Assembly: GCA_905221605.1 (NCBI GenBank)
Contig: CAJNDS010000408.1
Location: 1-64,000, forward strand
Length of the DNA stretch: 64,000 nucleotides
Source of the DNA: Symbiodinium natans
Taxonomy: Eukaryota > Sar > Dinophyceae > Suessiales > Symbiodiniaceae
Reading direction: 5' to 3'
A program made the translations under genes and the position numbers. Shown here one piece after another: positions 16,715 to 25,938 of the stretch (its first letter is position 1; each line of letters opens with the position of its first letter). The notes beneath the pieces were generated by a model that was not told the DNA's origin, ran no database searches, and worked only from the letters and a program-made list of their open reading frames with translations.

Positions 16715-18472
16715 GGCGTTTTCGCTGAGCTTAGGAAGGGCTTTGATTTGGTGGGGCATGCAGAGCACACGGGGGTGTTCGCGCTTGAGCCCAGGCCTCC
16801 GAAGCTTCCTAAGGATGACTTTCTTGCTGCCACAAAATTTCTTAGGCCAGCCCTACTGGGTAAGGTAAAATCGTCGTCCGTGGATCGCAATGCGCGTGAG
16901 CTGTGGGAAAAGACGATGCAGGAGGTGGAGAGTGGTATGTTGGAGGGACCTCTGTCGTCGCAGCAGCTGGACGATAGGCATCCCTCTGGCTGGTTGCCCA
17001 CTCGGCGTTTCGGGGTGGAGCAGACTTCTGCTGCCGGGCGCAAGCTGCGGCCTGTTGATGATTTCACCGAGAACAAGGTGAATCTTGCCTTTGGGTCTAT
17101 GGATAAGCTGGACTTGAATGCGCTTGATCAACTTATCTGCACCTGCCGCATCTGGGCAAGGGCCATGTGTGGGGGGCATGATTGTGAGCTCGTGCTTTCC
17201 TCGGGGCTTGTGCTCAAGGGCCGTGTGCATCCTGGTTGGAAGAAGGCAGGGCATCAGCCGCTTCTGACCACGCTTGATCTTCGAGCTGCCTACAAGCAGT
17301 TCGCAGTGTCGGCCGACTCGCGAGCTTGGGCAGTTATCGCTTTGCTTAACCCTGATACGCTGGTGCCGGGCCTTTTCGAGTCGAAGGCGTTGCCTTTTGG
17401 CAGCGCGGCCTCGGTGCTGCATTTCAACCGTCTCTCGAGATTGTTGTGGAGGTTGGGGGTTGAGCTTTTGATCCCATGGGGAAACTTTTTCGACGATTTC
17501 CCTGCAATGTCACCGAGTGCCATTTCAGACAATACCATGAGTACAATGACTGCCTTGTGTTCCCTTCTCGGGTTCGCCTTTGCTGACGACAAGCTTAGCC
17601 CCTTCCAGCCTGCTGCCACCATGTTGGGGGTTGAGGTTGATTGTTCAAGGTGTGATGAGGGTTTGGTGCTCGTAAGGAACAAGCCTGGTCGGGCTGAGGA
17701 ACTCGTCGTGTCTCTTGAAGAGTTTCTGCGCGAGGGAGTGATCTCTCGAAAGCGTTACCTCAGTCTCATGGGTCGGCTCCACTACACTGATTCATACATA
17801 CTTGGCAAGTCGGGCCGTTTGATCATGGCGGACATTCGCTCGTGGGCAAAGGGGCATTGTTCCGATGAATTGGTCTTGGACGATGCAGCACGGGAATCGC
17901 TGCGTCTGTTCATTGCGCGTCTCCGTGCTTGTGAGCCTCGCCAGGTGCCTTGTGGAGTGGCAAGCCATGTCGTGCACGTCTTCACGGATGGCGCCAGTGA
18001 GGGTGAGGTGCACTCGATTGGTGGGGTCCTTGTAGTGCAAGGTAGGCTGCATTCGTGCTTTGGGTCACTTGTTCCCGATCACTTGATCAGCAAATGGACC
18101 TCCACGATGCGACACATTATCGGGCCGGTTGAATCATATGCGGTTGCCGTGGCAAGGCGAGTCTGGCACCAGTTCATTGCTTCGCAGCGCGCTTTGTTTT
18201 TCATCGATAATGTGCAGGCACAAGACTCCTACATAAAGGGCACCTCTGCCAACCCTCACGTGCGGGAAATCCTCCTTTCTTTCGAGGAGTCGGAGAAGCT
18301 TTCCCCTTCCTGGACGTGGTTCGCCCGTGTGGCGAGTCCAAGCAATGTCGCAGACGAGCCGTCACGTGCTGCCTTCGAGTTTCTGCATAAGGCTCAATGT
18401 CGCAGGGTCACTCCCTCGTGTCCCATAAGTGGTTTTGACCTTGTGGATCTTGGCGCCCTTGGAAAAATTTGA
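16715..18472 (+). CDS. Pol of element B, 3' part: reverse transcriptase and RNase H
   Basis: Continues Pol after a shift of reading frame at a run of five G (16712-16716); the register moves by -1 (one base lost or two gained). Reverse transcriptase motifs: LDLRAAYKQ (motif A Asp), ALPFGSAASVLHFNR (motif B) and NFFDDF (motif C Asp-Asp, ~17483-17500). RNase H has its four acidic residues in FTDGAS, PVESYA, FIDNVQ and NVADEPSR (~17985-18365). The stop codon lies 10 bp before repeat B1. These domains copy the element RNA into DNA and remove the RNA strand. Unless frameshifting occurs or the missing base is a sequencing error, this copy cannot make full-length Pol. Confidence 0.85.
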   Translation, partial: GVFAELRKGFDLVGHAEHTGVFALEPRPPKLPKDDFLAATKFLRPALLGKVKSSSVDRNARELWEKTMQEVESGMLEGPLSSQQLDDRHPSGWLPTRRFGVEQTSAAGRKLRPVDDFTENKVNLAFGSMDKLDLNALDQLICTCRIWARAMCGGHDCELVLSSGLVLKGRVHPGWKKAGHQPLLTTLDLRAAYKQFAVSADSRAWAVIALLNPDTLVPGLFESKALPFGSAASVLHFNRLSRLLWRLGVELLIPWGNFFDDFPAMSPSAISDNTMSTMTALCSLLGFAFADDKLSPFQPAATMLGVEVDCSRCDEGLVLVRNKPGRAEELVVSLEEFLREGVISRKRYLSLMGRLHYTDSYILGKSGRLIMADIRSWAKGHCSDELVLDDAARESLRLFIARLRACEPRQVPCGVASHVVHVFTDGASEGEVHSIGGVLVVQGRLHSCFGSLVPDHLISKWTSTMRHIIGPVESYAVAVARRVWHQFIASQRALFFIDNVQAQDSYIKGTSANPHVREILLSFEESEKLSPSWTWFARVASPSNVADEPSRAAFEFLHKAQCRRVTPSCPISGFDLVDLGALGKI

Positions 18473-18481
18473 AAGTGGGGT

Positions 18482-18659
18482 GAAGGGGGCGGACGCCAGA
18501 TCCGTTTCGCCCCATGCGACAAAAGGAGTGCATCCGAGCTTTCAGGCATGTGGGATCCGTTGCTTTGCGATTGCACCTTCATGTGAGTGCTGAGCTTTGC
18601 AATTCCCTTTCAAGACATCTTAGAGTTTTCTTGGTGGTTTGAAAATCCTTTTATGAAAA
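18482..18659 (+). repeat. Element B split direct repeat B1
   Basis: 178 bp from GAAGGGGGCGGACGCC to TTTTATGAAAA, beginning 10 bp after the pol stop. Same length as B2 at 19165-19342. Confidence 0.93.
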
Positions 18660-18955
18660 GGGATTCAGTAGAAAGCAAGCGCATCTACGATCCCTTTTTC
18701 ATTTTAGGACAGCGAGGGTACGAGCGTTTTCAAACTGAGATTTTCTTGGACATATGCCGTTGGTCACCTGTGCAAGCTTTGAGGGCACAATGCATCACTG
18801 CCTGTGCACGTGAGTGTGATTGTTGTGCAATGCAGTTTTGTGGGTCAGTTTTGCTTGACTTGCGTTTTCCTTCATGTGCAGAAATTTTCTTGAACGGGTT
18901 GCCATCCCGGCTTGCAACGCAGTGCTCAAGTGTGAGCGCCACAGAGAAAATTTTA
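18660..18955 (+). repeat. Element B split direct repeat A2
   Basis: Internal copy of the left terminus, joined directly to B1 (ATGAAAA/GGGATTC). Confidence 0.93.
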
Positions 18956-19164
18956 CCCACCCACCACTCCCTGCTCTGGCCCGGGTGCCATGAGCAGTTG
19001 TGTGCACTGCCGTGCTTTGACCTGCTTGACAGCCTCTTCAGTCTCGGCCCTGCCGGGCTCGTTGGTTTCACATCGAATCCGTAGAAGCTGTAGCCACAGC
19101 TCCGTAGGCAGTAGCCCGTAGCTGGCGTGCGTGCTACTCTCCCACCCGCCTCACCCACGCCCCC
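18956..19164 (+). other. Element B A2-B2 spacer
   Basis: 209 bp between A2 and B2, bounded by CCCACCCACC and CCCACCCGCC. Includes related short motifs (CCGTAGAAGCTGTAGCC, CTCCGTAGGCAGTAGCCCGTAG). In element A the same spacer is only 18 bp and also C-rich. Confidence 0.7.
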
Positions 19165-19342
19165 GAAGGGGGCGGACGCCAGATCCGTTTCGCCCCATGC
19201 GACAAAAGGAGTGCATCCGAGCTTTCAGGCATGTGGGATCCGTTGCTTTGCGATTGCACCTTCATGTGAGTGCTGAGCTTTGCAATTCCCTTTCAAGACA
19301 TCTTAGAGTTTTCTTGGTGGTTTGAAAATCCTTTTATGAAAA
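19165..19342 (+). repeat. Element B split direct repeat B2
   Basis: 178 bp right terminus ending TTTTATGAAAA; pol of element A resumes at 19343. Confidence 0.93.
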
Positions 19343-20829
19343 AAGGGCCTTTTTCTTGGAGCGAAATTAACGATAAATACAAAGGTGAATGGATTGCATC
19401 GAAACGCTTCGGTGTTGTGCAAGGAGAGAAAATCAGGGGCATAGACGACTTGTCTGAATTCCTGGTCAATGCTTCTGTCACGGAGACTGAGAAGGTTGTC
19501 TTGGACGGGGTCGATGCCATAGCAGCTACAGCTCGTTTCTTTGTACGGGGTCAACTAGGAGCGACTGAAGAATTCCACCTGCCGGATCGTGATGGTGAAA
19601 CGTTCAGTGGGCGACTTCACCCCGACTTCCGAGAAAAGGAGAATCGGCAGCTGTACGGCAGGGCTCTTGATTTGAAAAGCGCCTACAAACAACTCGCTCG
19701 GCATCCAGACGATGCATGGGCCACAATCCTGGCGGTTTTGAATCCTTCAGATGACACCGTGTACTATTTTGAAGCGGTCGCGCTACCGTTTGGCGGGACA
19801 GGATCGGTCACCAGCTTTAACAGGGCGGCGCGTGTGCTCAAAATGGTGATGGCCCGACTGTTTTGGTTGGTGTGCACCAATTATTACGATGACTATTGCC
19901 AAATGGAACTTTCCCCGCTGATCGATTCGGCTTTGCAGACGGCTGAGGCGTTGCTGGAGCTCCTTGGATGGGAGGTAGCCCGAGGCGATAAGCTCAAGGA
20001 CTTCGCGAAGTCTTTCGACATCCTAGGGGTGACTGTCAGGTTCGATAGAGCTTGTGAGGGCATCGTAGAGGTGTGCAACAAGGCCGGAAGGATTGAAGAG
20101 CTCACGAGCGCGTTGCAAAACCTTGCGAGTGGGTCCTGTGGTCACAGTGAGCTTGCATCGTTCAAAGGGCGCATGTTGTTCGCTACCAACCATGTGTACG
20201 GCAGGTGTGCGCAAATATGCACCCAGCTCATCAGCCAAGCCCAAAGATCCGGTGATGTTGCGGTGGCCCGCGAAGCCCTACTGGATGCAGCGCGCTTGGC
20301 GCTGGATACCTTGCGAGCATCGGGCCCGCGACGGCTGTCGTGTTGGGCTCATGAGCCGCCCGTGCTCATCTTCTCTGATGGTGCCCATGAAGATCAGATT
20401 GTGACACATGGAGCAGTGCTCTTTGACCCACTGTCAGGGAGACAAGAGTTCTTTGGTGATTTTGTGCCAGAGTGGCTAGTGAAGCGGTGGAGGTCTAAGG
20501 GCTTAAAGCAGTTGATCTTTTTCGCTGAGTTGCTACCTGTGGCAGTTGCCAAGGCGACCTGGGCACATGTGCTCGAAGGTCGGCTCTGTTTCTTCTTCGT
20601 GGACAATGAAGCCGCGAGAGCCAGCTTGATCAGATCCTTCACACCTGTGATCAATGCGACTTCCATCCTGATGGATGTGGCTTTGGCAGATGTCAAGTCT
20701 AATGCAATATCCTGGTACTCGCGCGTTCCATCTAAGAGCAACATAGCAGATGACGCATCCCGCTTGTGCTTCGCCAGATACCAGTCCATGTTTCGCCAAG
20801 TTGCACCAGTGTATGAAAGCATCACTTGA
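19343..20829 (+). pseudogene. Pol of element A, 3' part: reverse transcriptase and RNase H (severed)
   Basis: The rest of A's pol, cut off by element B. It starts KGPFSWSEI, aligning with EGPLSS of element B, and the frame matches 10323 exactly. Reverse transcriptase: LDLKSAYKQ, ALPFGGTGSVTSFNR, NYYDDY (~19879-19896). RNase H: FSDGAH, FAELLPV, FVDNEA and NIADDASR (~20365-20760). No stop or frameshift has built up, consistent with recent disruption. The frame is open from 19270 through repeat B2, so an RT/RNase H protein might be made from a start in element B, but no domain-level evidence supports this. Confidence 0.85.
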
Positions 20830-20849
20830 AAGGCAGACGGGGGTGGTGA

Positions 20850-21090
20850 GGAAGTGATGCTGTGAAGGTGTGCGAGGGCACACACTTGGAACCGACGTAG
20901 GTGTACTCCTCAACGGAGGAGGGACCTGGGTCGTGCATCTGCAGGGCTTCGTACCGTCCCCCGTTGTGCGTGTGAAAAAGTGGGAGGAATGAGCGTGATG
21001 CATGTGAAAAATTTTGAAGATATGTATTCGTGATGGTGAAGAAATATTCTGACAGTTGTGTTTGGGATTGTATCGGTGAGAGGGAATAAG
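20850..21090 (+). repeat. Element A split direct repeat B1
   Basis: 241 bp from GGAAGTGATGCTGTGAAGG to GAGAGGGAATAAG. Same length as B2 (21517-21757) and apparently identical. It starts 21 bp after the pol stop codon and abuts A2. Confidence 0.9.
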
Positions 21091-21498
21091 GAATGCTTCT
21101 TCTTGATAATTCTTTATTCCCAAAAAGCGATGCAACAGATGTGAGGGCACATCGTCCCAAAACAAAACTGTTTTCCGTGTCAATCATTGGTGCTTTGGGG
21201 CTTGTGGAGGGAGGGGGTCCGAAAGTGATTCCTGAAGTCCCTCGAGCAATTGGGCCAAGAACGACATTGGGATCGCATGGTGGAGGGAGGGGGTCCGAAA
21301 GTGATTCCTGAAGTCCCTCGTGCAAAAAGTCCCTGTGTGTGAGCTCCAGTGTTTGCATGAAGTATTCAACTATATTTTCATTTGTGGGAAGGGGCACGAG
21401 TGTTTTTTTTGGGATGCACTGAATCACGTTTTGTGTGAACGCATGCGCCATGTCAGTGCTCAAAGGCCACAGAAAGCTGTGGCATCAGAAGTTTTGTC
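21091..21498 (+). repeat. Element A split direct repeat A2
   Basis: 408 bp internal copy of the left terminus, directly joined to B1 (AATAAG/GAATGC). This junction is what a circle made by joining the two element ends would contain. Confidence 0.9.
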
Positions 21499-21516
21499 CC
21501 GCCCAACCCACCCCCT

Positions 21517-21757
21517 GGAAGTGATGCTGTGAAGGTGTGCGAGGGCACACACTTGGAACCGACGTAGGTGTACTCCTCAACGGAGGAGGGACCTGGGTCG
21601 TGCATCTGCAGGGCTTCGTACCGTCCCCCGTTGTGCGTGTGAAAAAGTGGGAGGAATGAGCGTGATGCATGTGAAAAATTTTGAAGATATGTATTCGTGA
21701 TGGTGAAGAAATATTCTGACAGTTGTGTTTGGGATTGTATCGGTGAGAGGGAATAAG
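21517..21757 (+). repeat. Element A split direct repeat B2
   Basis: 241 bp right terminus, ending GGGAATAAG before host ACAAGTTTAG. Separated from A2 by 18 bp of C-rich spacer. Confidence 0.9.
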
Positions 21758-22205
21758 ACAAGTTTAGCAAGCCAAGAACACGCGTATCAACGGCGTTTTT
21801 TGTTTTCTTGAGTGTTGATGCAAACAGTATCGAGTAGAAAAAATCTTGTTTGTCTGTGAGTTGATTTCAATTGTTATTGAACTCAAATGAGTTCCAAAAG
21901 CAGCTCAATTCTGGGCACCGAAAACGGGCCCTAGATTTTGGATTTCTTGTGAACATACAAGGCCACCCAGGTTGGAGCCTCAAATTGGAACCCAAGTTTA
22001 GGAGCCATTTTTGGGCCCAGTTGCGGCGTTTTTTCACACACGGGAAGCCAGATCTGGCTTTCACAGCTCCTCGTTGCGAGTAAAACAAATAAGCCTCTCA
22101 GTCGGTTCCAGTCTAAGTCTTGTGTCAGTCTTCCCCCAAAATTAGAACAGCAGGCAGCAAGGTGGCAAAGTGTGAACTTGTTTGGAACCGGAACTTTCTC
22201 TAACA
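21758..22205. repeat. S unit 3, right part
   Basis: Continues the interrupted S unit with ACAAGTTTAGCAAGCCAAG, exactly where intact S copies continue after CTAAAG. No target-site duplication is present. Confidence 0.85.
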
Positions 22206-22714
22206 GTGCGAGAAAGATCGCACGCGAACAATGCAAGACTGCTTTGTCTTGAATGGCAGCTAAAGACAAGTTTAGCAAGCCAAGAACGCGTATCAACGGC
22301 ATTTTTTGTTTTCTTGAGTGTTGATGCAAACGGTATCGAAGAGAAAAAATCTTGTTTGTCTGTGAGTTGATTTCAATTATTATTGAACTCAAAGGGGTTC
22401 CAAAAGCAGCTCAATTCTGGGCACCGAAAACGGTCCCTAGATTTTGGATTTCCTGTGTGAACATACAAGGCCACCCAGGTTGGAGCCTCAAATTGGAACC
22501 CAAGTTTAGGAGCCATTTTTGGGCCCAGTTGCGGCGTTTTTTTCACACACGGGAAGCCAGATCTGGCTTTCACAGCTCCTCGTTGCGAGTAAAACAAATG
22601 AGCCTCTCAGTCGGTTCCAGTCTAAGTCTTGTGTCAGTCTTCCCCCAAAATTAGAACAGCAGGCAGCAAGGTGGCAAAGTGTGAACTTGTTTGGAACCGG
22701 AACTTTCTCTAACA
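22206..22714. repeat. S unit 4
   Basis: Head-to-tail S copy of a distinct subtype shared with S5 (AATGGCAGC, AACGCGTATCAACGGCATT, GTATCGAAGAG, AAAGGGGTTCC). S4 and S5 therefore arose from each other by local tandem duplication. Confidence 0.85.
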
Positions 22715-23213
22715 GTGCGAGAAAGATCGCACGCGAACAATGCAAGACTGCTTTGTCTTGAATGGCAGCTAAAGACAAGTTTAGCAAGCCAAGAACGCGT
22801 ATCAACGGCATTTTTTGTTTTCTTGAGTGTTGATGCAAACGGTATCGAAGAGAAAAAATCTGAGTTGATTTCAATTATTATTGAACTCAAAGGGGTTCCA
22901 AAAGCAGCTTAATTCTGGGCACCGGAAACGGTCCCTAGATTTTGGATTTCCTGTGTGAACATACAAGGCCACCCAGGTTGGAGCCTCAAATTGGAACCCA
23001 AGTTTAGGAGCCATTTTTGGGCCCAGTTGCGGCGTTTTTTTCACACACGGGAAGCCAGATCTGGCTTTCACAGCTCCTCGTTGCGAGTAAAACAAATAAG
23101 CCTCTCAGTCGGTTCCAGTCTAAGTACTGTGTCAGTCTTCCCCCAAAATTAGAACAGCAGGCAGCAAGGCGGCAAAGTGTGAACTTGTTTGGAACCGGAA
23201 CTTTCTCTAACTG
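22715..23213. repeat. S unit 5
   Basis: S copy of the S4 subtype with a short deletion (CTTGTTTGTC missing near 22860). It is followed by block L of M2 and the right arm of the outer inverted repeat (about 23214-23245). Confidence 0.85.
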
Positions 23214-24208
23214 TGGAGGTCACTGGAGCTTCCCTACCTTTTCGATCAGTTTTGCTGCCCCTCATCTTGGGTTTCAGATTCTACAGGTTTTGGTGCAAGG
23301 CCTGAAGGCAGAAGAGGAGAAAAGAAGGGTGCAGAGTCAACATCGGTGGAAACTGCAGCTTGCAAAAGTTCAATGCTTTGAAACGAGTGTTTTTAAAAGC
23401 CTCTGACATGCCGTTTGGACAGAAATCAACTGCAGGACGAGACGAGTTCAACCGTGGTGTTGATTCGTTAAGGTTGCGCGCGACGCCCAAGCCAAACCGC
23501 TTGGAAATTGCAAAGTGTATTACCAGAATGTGAATAAGTGCGAGCGAAGCGAGCGAAACACCAGAGTAAATTCAACAAATTTAACTGATCAAGTGTTGAT
23601 TTTGCGGGTTTTTTTTCAATAATTGCAACACGCAACCAAAACGAAAGACAAAGAATTGAGGGCACCCAACTTGAAAAAGAAAGCAGAGTTTCTTCTGCTC
23701 AGTCAATCTTCTGTTAAATTTCAGTGTGCTCTAAATTTCTGTTTGGTCATTTTGGAAAATCAAAGACAGCAATCGAAGCTTTGTTAAAAAAAGTCGAATT
23801 GGAATGGAAATCGAGGCTGAGCGACTCTCAAGTCGTTCTAGCCATGATGAGAGGTCAGTGTGACTGTTTTTTTTTTCAATGTTGGCAAGAACTGCAAAAA
23901 CATTGGGTTTTCCTTCGCCCGTCTGAAAAAAATTTTCTCTTGCTTTTGTTCAATGTTTTCTTTTTTTAGTCGGAATGATCTCTCGGTTGCAAGCTTCAGA
24001 AAGAGAGAATTTCGAGAAACCGCCCTCAACCAAACACCAACAGATCGTTCAGCAAAGTGTTTTGGTGAGTGCTGTCAGCTCGGTCAGCTGTCGATTGACC
24101 AGAAAGACAGTGAAAAAATTGCAATTGGAACTTGAAGATATTCATAAGAATGTGCATTTTGTGGTTTTGGCTGTTTTTCTGAGTGTGCATGTGCAAGAGT
24201 GTTTGGAT

Positions 24209-24225
24209 GTGTGTGTGTGTGTGTG
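24209..24225. repeat. (TG)n microsatellite
   Basis: Shorter version of the TG tract at the end of macro-unit M2. Confidence 0.9.
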
Positions 24226-24771
24226 TGAAATTTTGTAGTTGCAAAGTGGGTTGGTTTGCGGGTGCATGTCTTTTCTGTGCTTCATTTTTGGTGCTCGCGT
24301 GTTTTTTTGCGTTTTTTTTCTGTGTCTTCATTTTTGGTCGCTGTGTGGTACCTTTTTGCACCTTCATTTTGGTCGCTGTGTGGTGCCTTTCTGTGTCTTC
24401 ATTTTTGGTCGCTGTGTGGTGCCGTTTCTGTGCCTTTGGCTTCAGTGTGTGGGTAAAGGGTGGTAAGGCATGGGAGTCTTAGAAGACCAAAACAAAAAAA
24501 ACGTGTGTTTACCTCGTTTTTCATTGTGAATGGGTGTGGTGTGTTGTGGTTTCGGCGTTTTGGCAGAGAGTCGTGTTTGTCATAGAGTGTGGTGTGTGTC
24601 ATTGTGTGGGTGCAAAGTGGCTTTCGTGGGTGGTGCGTGTCTGTCGGCTGGGTTCTGCTGGCTGTTCAAGTGTGGAAGTGTGCGGGTGGTGAAAGGTGTG
24701 TGGATTTGGAGACACAAAAAGAAGGCAAGAAATCAACTCCAAAAGGTAGGGAAGCCGAAGTGACCTCCACA

Positions 24772-25275
24772 GTGCGAGAAAGATCGCACGCGAACAATGC
24801 AAGACTGCTTTGTCTTAAATGCCAGCTAAAGACAAGTTTAGCAAGCCAAGAACACGCGTATCAACGGCGTTTTTTGTTTTCTTGAGTGTTGATGCAAACA
24901 GTAATAGAAAAAATCTTGTTTGTCTGCGAGTTGATTTCAATTGTTATTGAACTCAAATGAGTTCCAAAAGCAGCTCAATTCTGGGCACCGAAAACGGGCC
25001 CTAGATTTTGGATTTCTTGTGAACATACAAGGCCACCCAGGTTGGAGCCTCAAATTGGAACCCAAGTTTAGGAGCCATTTTTGGGCCCAGTTGCGGCGTT
25101 TTTTCACACACGGGAAGCCAGATCTGGCTTTCACAGCTCCTCGTTGCGAGTAAAACAAATAAGCCTCTCAGTCGGTTCCAGTCTAAGTCTTGTGTCAGTC
25201 TTCCCCCAAAATTAGAACAGCAGGCAGCAAGGCGGCAAAGTGTGAACTTGTTTGGAACCGGAACTTTCTCTAACT
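24772..25275. repeat. S unit 6
   Basis: S copy in M3, very close to S1, with a small deletion at the CAGTATCG position near 24900. Confidence 0.85.
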
Positions 25276-25765
25276 GTGCGAGAAAGATCGCACGCGAACA
25301 ATGCAAGACTGCTTTGTCTTAAATGCCAGCTAAAGACAAGTTTAGCAAGCCAAGAACACGCGTATCAACGGCGTTTTTTTGTTTTCTTGAGTGTTGATGC
25401 AAACAGTATCGAATAGAAAAAATCTTGTTTGTCTGTGAGTTGATTTCAATTGTTATTGAACTCAAATGAGTTCCAAAAGCAGCTCAATTCTGGGCACCGA
25501 AAACGGGCCCTAGATTTTGGATTTCTTGTGAACATACAAGGCCACCCAGGTTGGAGCCTCAAATTGGAACCCAAGTTTAGGAGCCATTTTTTTCACACAC
25601 GGGAAGCCAGATCTGGCTTTCACAGCTCCTCGTTGCGAGTAAAACAAATAAGCCTCTCAGTCGGTTCCAGTCTAAGTCTTGTGTCAGTCTTCCCCCAAAA
25701 TTAGAACAGCAGGCAGCAAGGCGGCAAAGTGTGAACTTGTTTGGAACCGGAACTTTCTCTAACAG
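25276..25765. repeat. S unit 7
   Basis: Last S copy. About 20 bp (TGGGCCCAGTTGCGGCG) are missing near 25588. It ends at AACTTTCTCTAACAGT, where the array terminates. Confidence 0.85.
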
Positions 25766-25901
25766 TAAGTGCTCCTTGATTTGTACCACCACTTTGGAGT
25801 ATTGGGACATAAAGCCGATTTGAGAACCGGAATAAATTGCGTGGCAAAATGTAAGAGCAATATCCGTTAGAAGCCAGTTGAATTCACCGCTTTTTTCACT
25901 T

Positions 25902-25938
25902 AGGGTTTAGGGTTTAAGGTTTAGGGGTTTAGAGTTTT
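25902..25938. repeat. Short TTTAGGG tract
   Basis: TTAGGGTTTAGGGTTTAAGG followed by degenerate copies. A short interstitial telomere-type tract about 135 bp beyond the end of the macro-repeat. Confidence 0.8.

Larger units (their letters stand above)
10324..19342 (+). mobile_element. Element B: second DIRS-order retrotransposon, nested in pol of A
   Basis: 9019 bp element with A1 (10324-10619), genes, B1 (18482-18659), A2 (18660-18955), a 209 bp spacer and B2 (19165-19342). A1 and A2 are both 296 bp with one visible difference; B1 and B2 are both 178 bp. Left junction GTCA/GGGATTC and right junction ATGAAAA/AAGGGCC are explained exactly by exchange between a circle junction ATGAAAA/GGGATTC (still seen at B1/A2) and a target GTCA/AAGGGCC. 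No bases are gained or lost. Same gene order as element A, but proteins diverged, so B is a different family and not a copy of A. Confidence 0.92.
3228..21757 (+). mobile_element. Element A: DIRS-order retrotransposon with split direct repeats
   Basis: Tyrosine-recombinase retrotransposon inserted in S unit 3 between CTAAAG and ACAAG without target duplication. Its layout is A1 (3228-3550), genes, B1 (20850-21090), A2 (21091-21498), an 18 bp spacer and B2 (21517-21757), the split-direct-repeat pattern of PAT/Ngaro-type DIRS elements. Genes, all on +: coiled-coil ORF, tyrosine recombinase, Gag-like protein, and Pol with dioxygenase-, methyltransferase-, RT- and RNase H-like domains. Element B interrupts pol at 10324-19342. 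Without it, A is about 9.5 kb. B1 and B2 look identical and A1/A2 differ by one substitution plus an 85 bp indel, so the insertion is young. Confidence 0.9.
2123..24232. repeat. Macro-unit M2, interrupted by element A
   Basis: Second copy of the U-S-L repeat. It begins with the same TTTTGTAGTTGCAAAGTGGG as M1 and ends in (TG)n at about 24225. It carries four S units, not one. The third S is split by the retrotransposon at 3228-21757. Without that insertion M2 is about 3.6 kb. Confidence 0.88.
24233..25765. repeat. Macro-unit M3, partial
   Basis: Third copy: block U with small indels (for example an extra GGTTCTGCTGGCTGTTCAAG near 24652), then two S units. It stops at about 25765 (TCTCTAACAGTAAGTGCTCC) with no L block. 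The repeat array ends here and sequence with no internal similarity begins. Confidence 0.85.

Noticed and set aside
19270-19342. Start of the RT frame at 19270 as the true start of a gene
   Set aside because: These codons lie in element B's terminal repeat; similarity to other Pol proteins begins at 19343.
22206-23213. S units and decamer arrays as a CRISPR array
   Set aside because: No short repeat alternating with unique spacers; whole units are repeated and the genome is eukaryotic.
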